64,000 nt of DNA from Solenopsis invicta (Eukaryota > Arthropoda > Insecta > Hymenoptera > Formicidae): assembly GCF_016802725.1 (NCBI RefSeq), contig NC_052679.1:11070138-11134137 (forward strand). The letters run 5' to 3'. The notes beneath the pieces are model-generated. The model did not search any database, had not been told where the DNA came from, and saw nothing but the letters and a program-made list of their open reading frames with translations. Positions 63,701 through 64,000 of this stretch are shown piece after piece (positions within the stretch are counted from its first letter, which is position 1; each line of letters starts with the position of its first letter). The translations under genes were made by a program, and so were the position numbers.

Positions 63701-64000
63701 TTAATAAATGTATTTATTTATCTTGATGATATTAATATAGTATGCAAATTTCTAAAATAGAAAATTTAATTTAATATCATTTTCTAAACTTCAATTTAAA
63801 TTTAATTTGAAGGGAATTGGAATTCATGTAATAATATTTGAAATAATAAATAGGTAATAATAATAATAATATATAAGTTATTTGAAACGGATAACATATA
63901 AAAGCAACGTATCTAAATTTTCAAATTGTTTAATTTAAAATTTAATTGGAAATAATATTAACAGTATTTTAAAATTCTAGTTTTTAAAATAATTAATCGT
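63701..64000. other. AT-rich sequence, no features seen
   Basis: Low-complexity ATAAT and AATTTAA words; no ORF. Confidence 0.35.

Overview
This window looks like nuclear DNA from an insect, most likely a hymenopteran such as an ant. That is an inference from the background base composition, from two insect-like host gene fragments and from the mix of transposon families; no single marker proves the taxon. The background is very AT-rich and more than four fifths of the window can be assigned to transposable elements, many nested inside one another. Host coding sequence is sparse. The last coding exon of the splicing factor gene RBM22 lies at 4607-5734 (+). A short exon that reads as part of BBS5 (ciliary BBSome subunit) lies at 50909-51057 (+); it has canonical splice signals and sits alone in repeats.

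Layout. 1-3.7 kb: a mariner inside a palindromic repeat, then a long TIR composite. 4.6-6.2 kb: RBM22 exon and 3' UTR. 6.8-10.2 kb: a hAT relic with 8-bp target duplications, which holds a dead mariner, which in turn holds a solo LTR and a hAT-type MITE. 11-12.7 kb: second copy of the TIR composite. 13.7-15.6 kb: Copia remnant (-). 15.6-23.0 kb: a giant fold-back element with arms of about 2 kb and three nested insertions. 23.0-28.1 kb: Harbinger remnant, then a mariner inside a MITE, with further nested elements. 28.2-30.1 kb: array of a 200-bp palindromic MITE riddled with other MITEs. 30.1-32.2 kb: GC-rich segment, LINE reverse transcriptase fragment, Penelope-like (PLE) endonuclease fragment. 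32.2-45.5 kb: two copies of a roughly 965-bp TTAA element, a PLE (RT and GIY-YIG, minus strand) cut by a 1.5-kb structured solo LTR, and a Harbinger element containing a young internally deleted Gypsy. 46-48.6 kb: a solo LTR inside another solo LTR. 49.2-52.5 kb: inverted-repeat arm, BBS5 exon, MITEs. 52.5-58.0 kb: nearly complete but damaged Gypsy with an extra third ORF. 59.8-63.4 kb: second Gypsy with an apparent -1 frameshift signal, a MITE inside its RT and a truncated 3' end. 63.4-63.7 kb: tRNA-derived SINE-like unit.

How it fits together. The useful structure is the insertion history. For many insertions both the target duplication and a paralogous empty site can be read in this same window, so superfamily assignments (8 bp for hAT, 3-bp TAA/TTA/CAG for PIF/Harbinger, TTAA for piggyBac, TA for Tc1/mariner, 4 bp for Gypsy LTRs) rest on internal evidence. 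No transposase or polymerase gene appears fully intact; most of the elements are non-autonomous.
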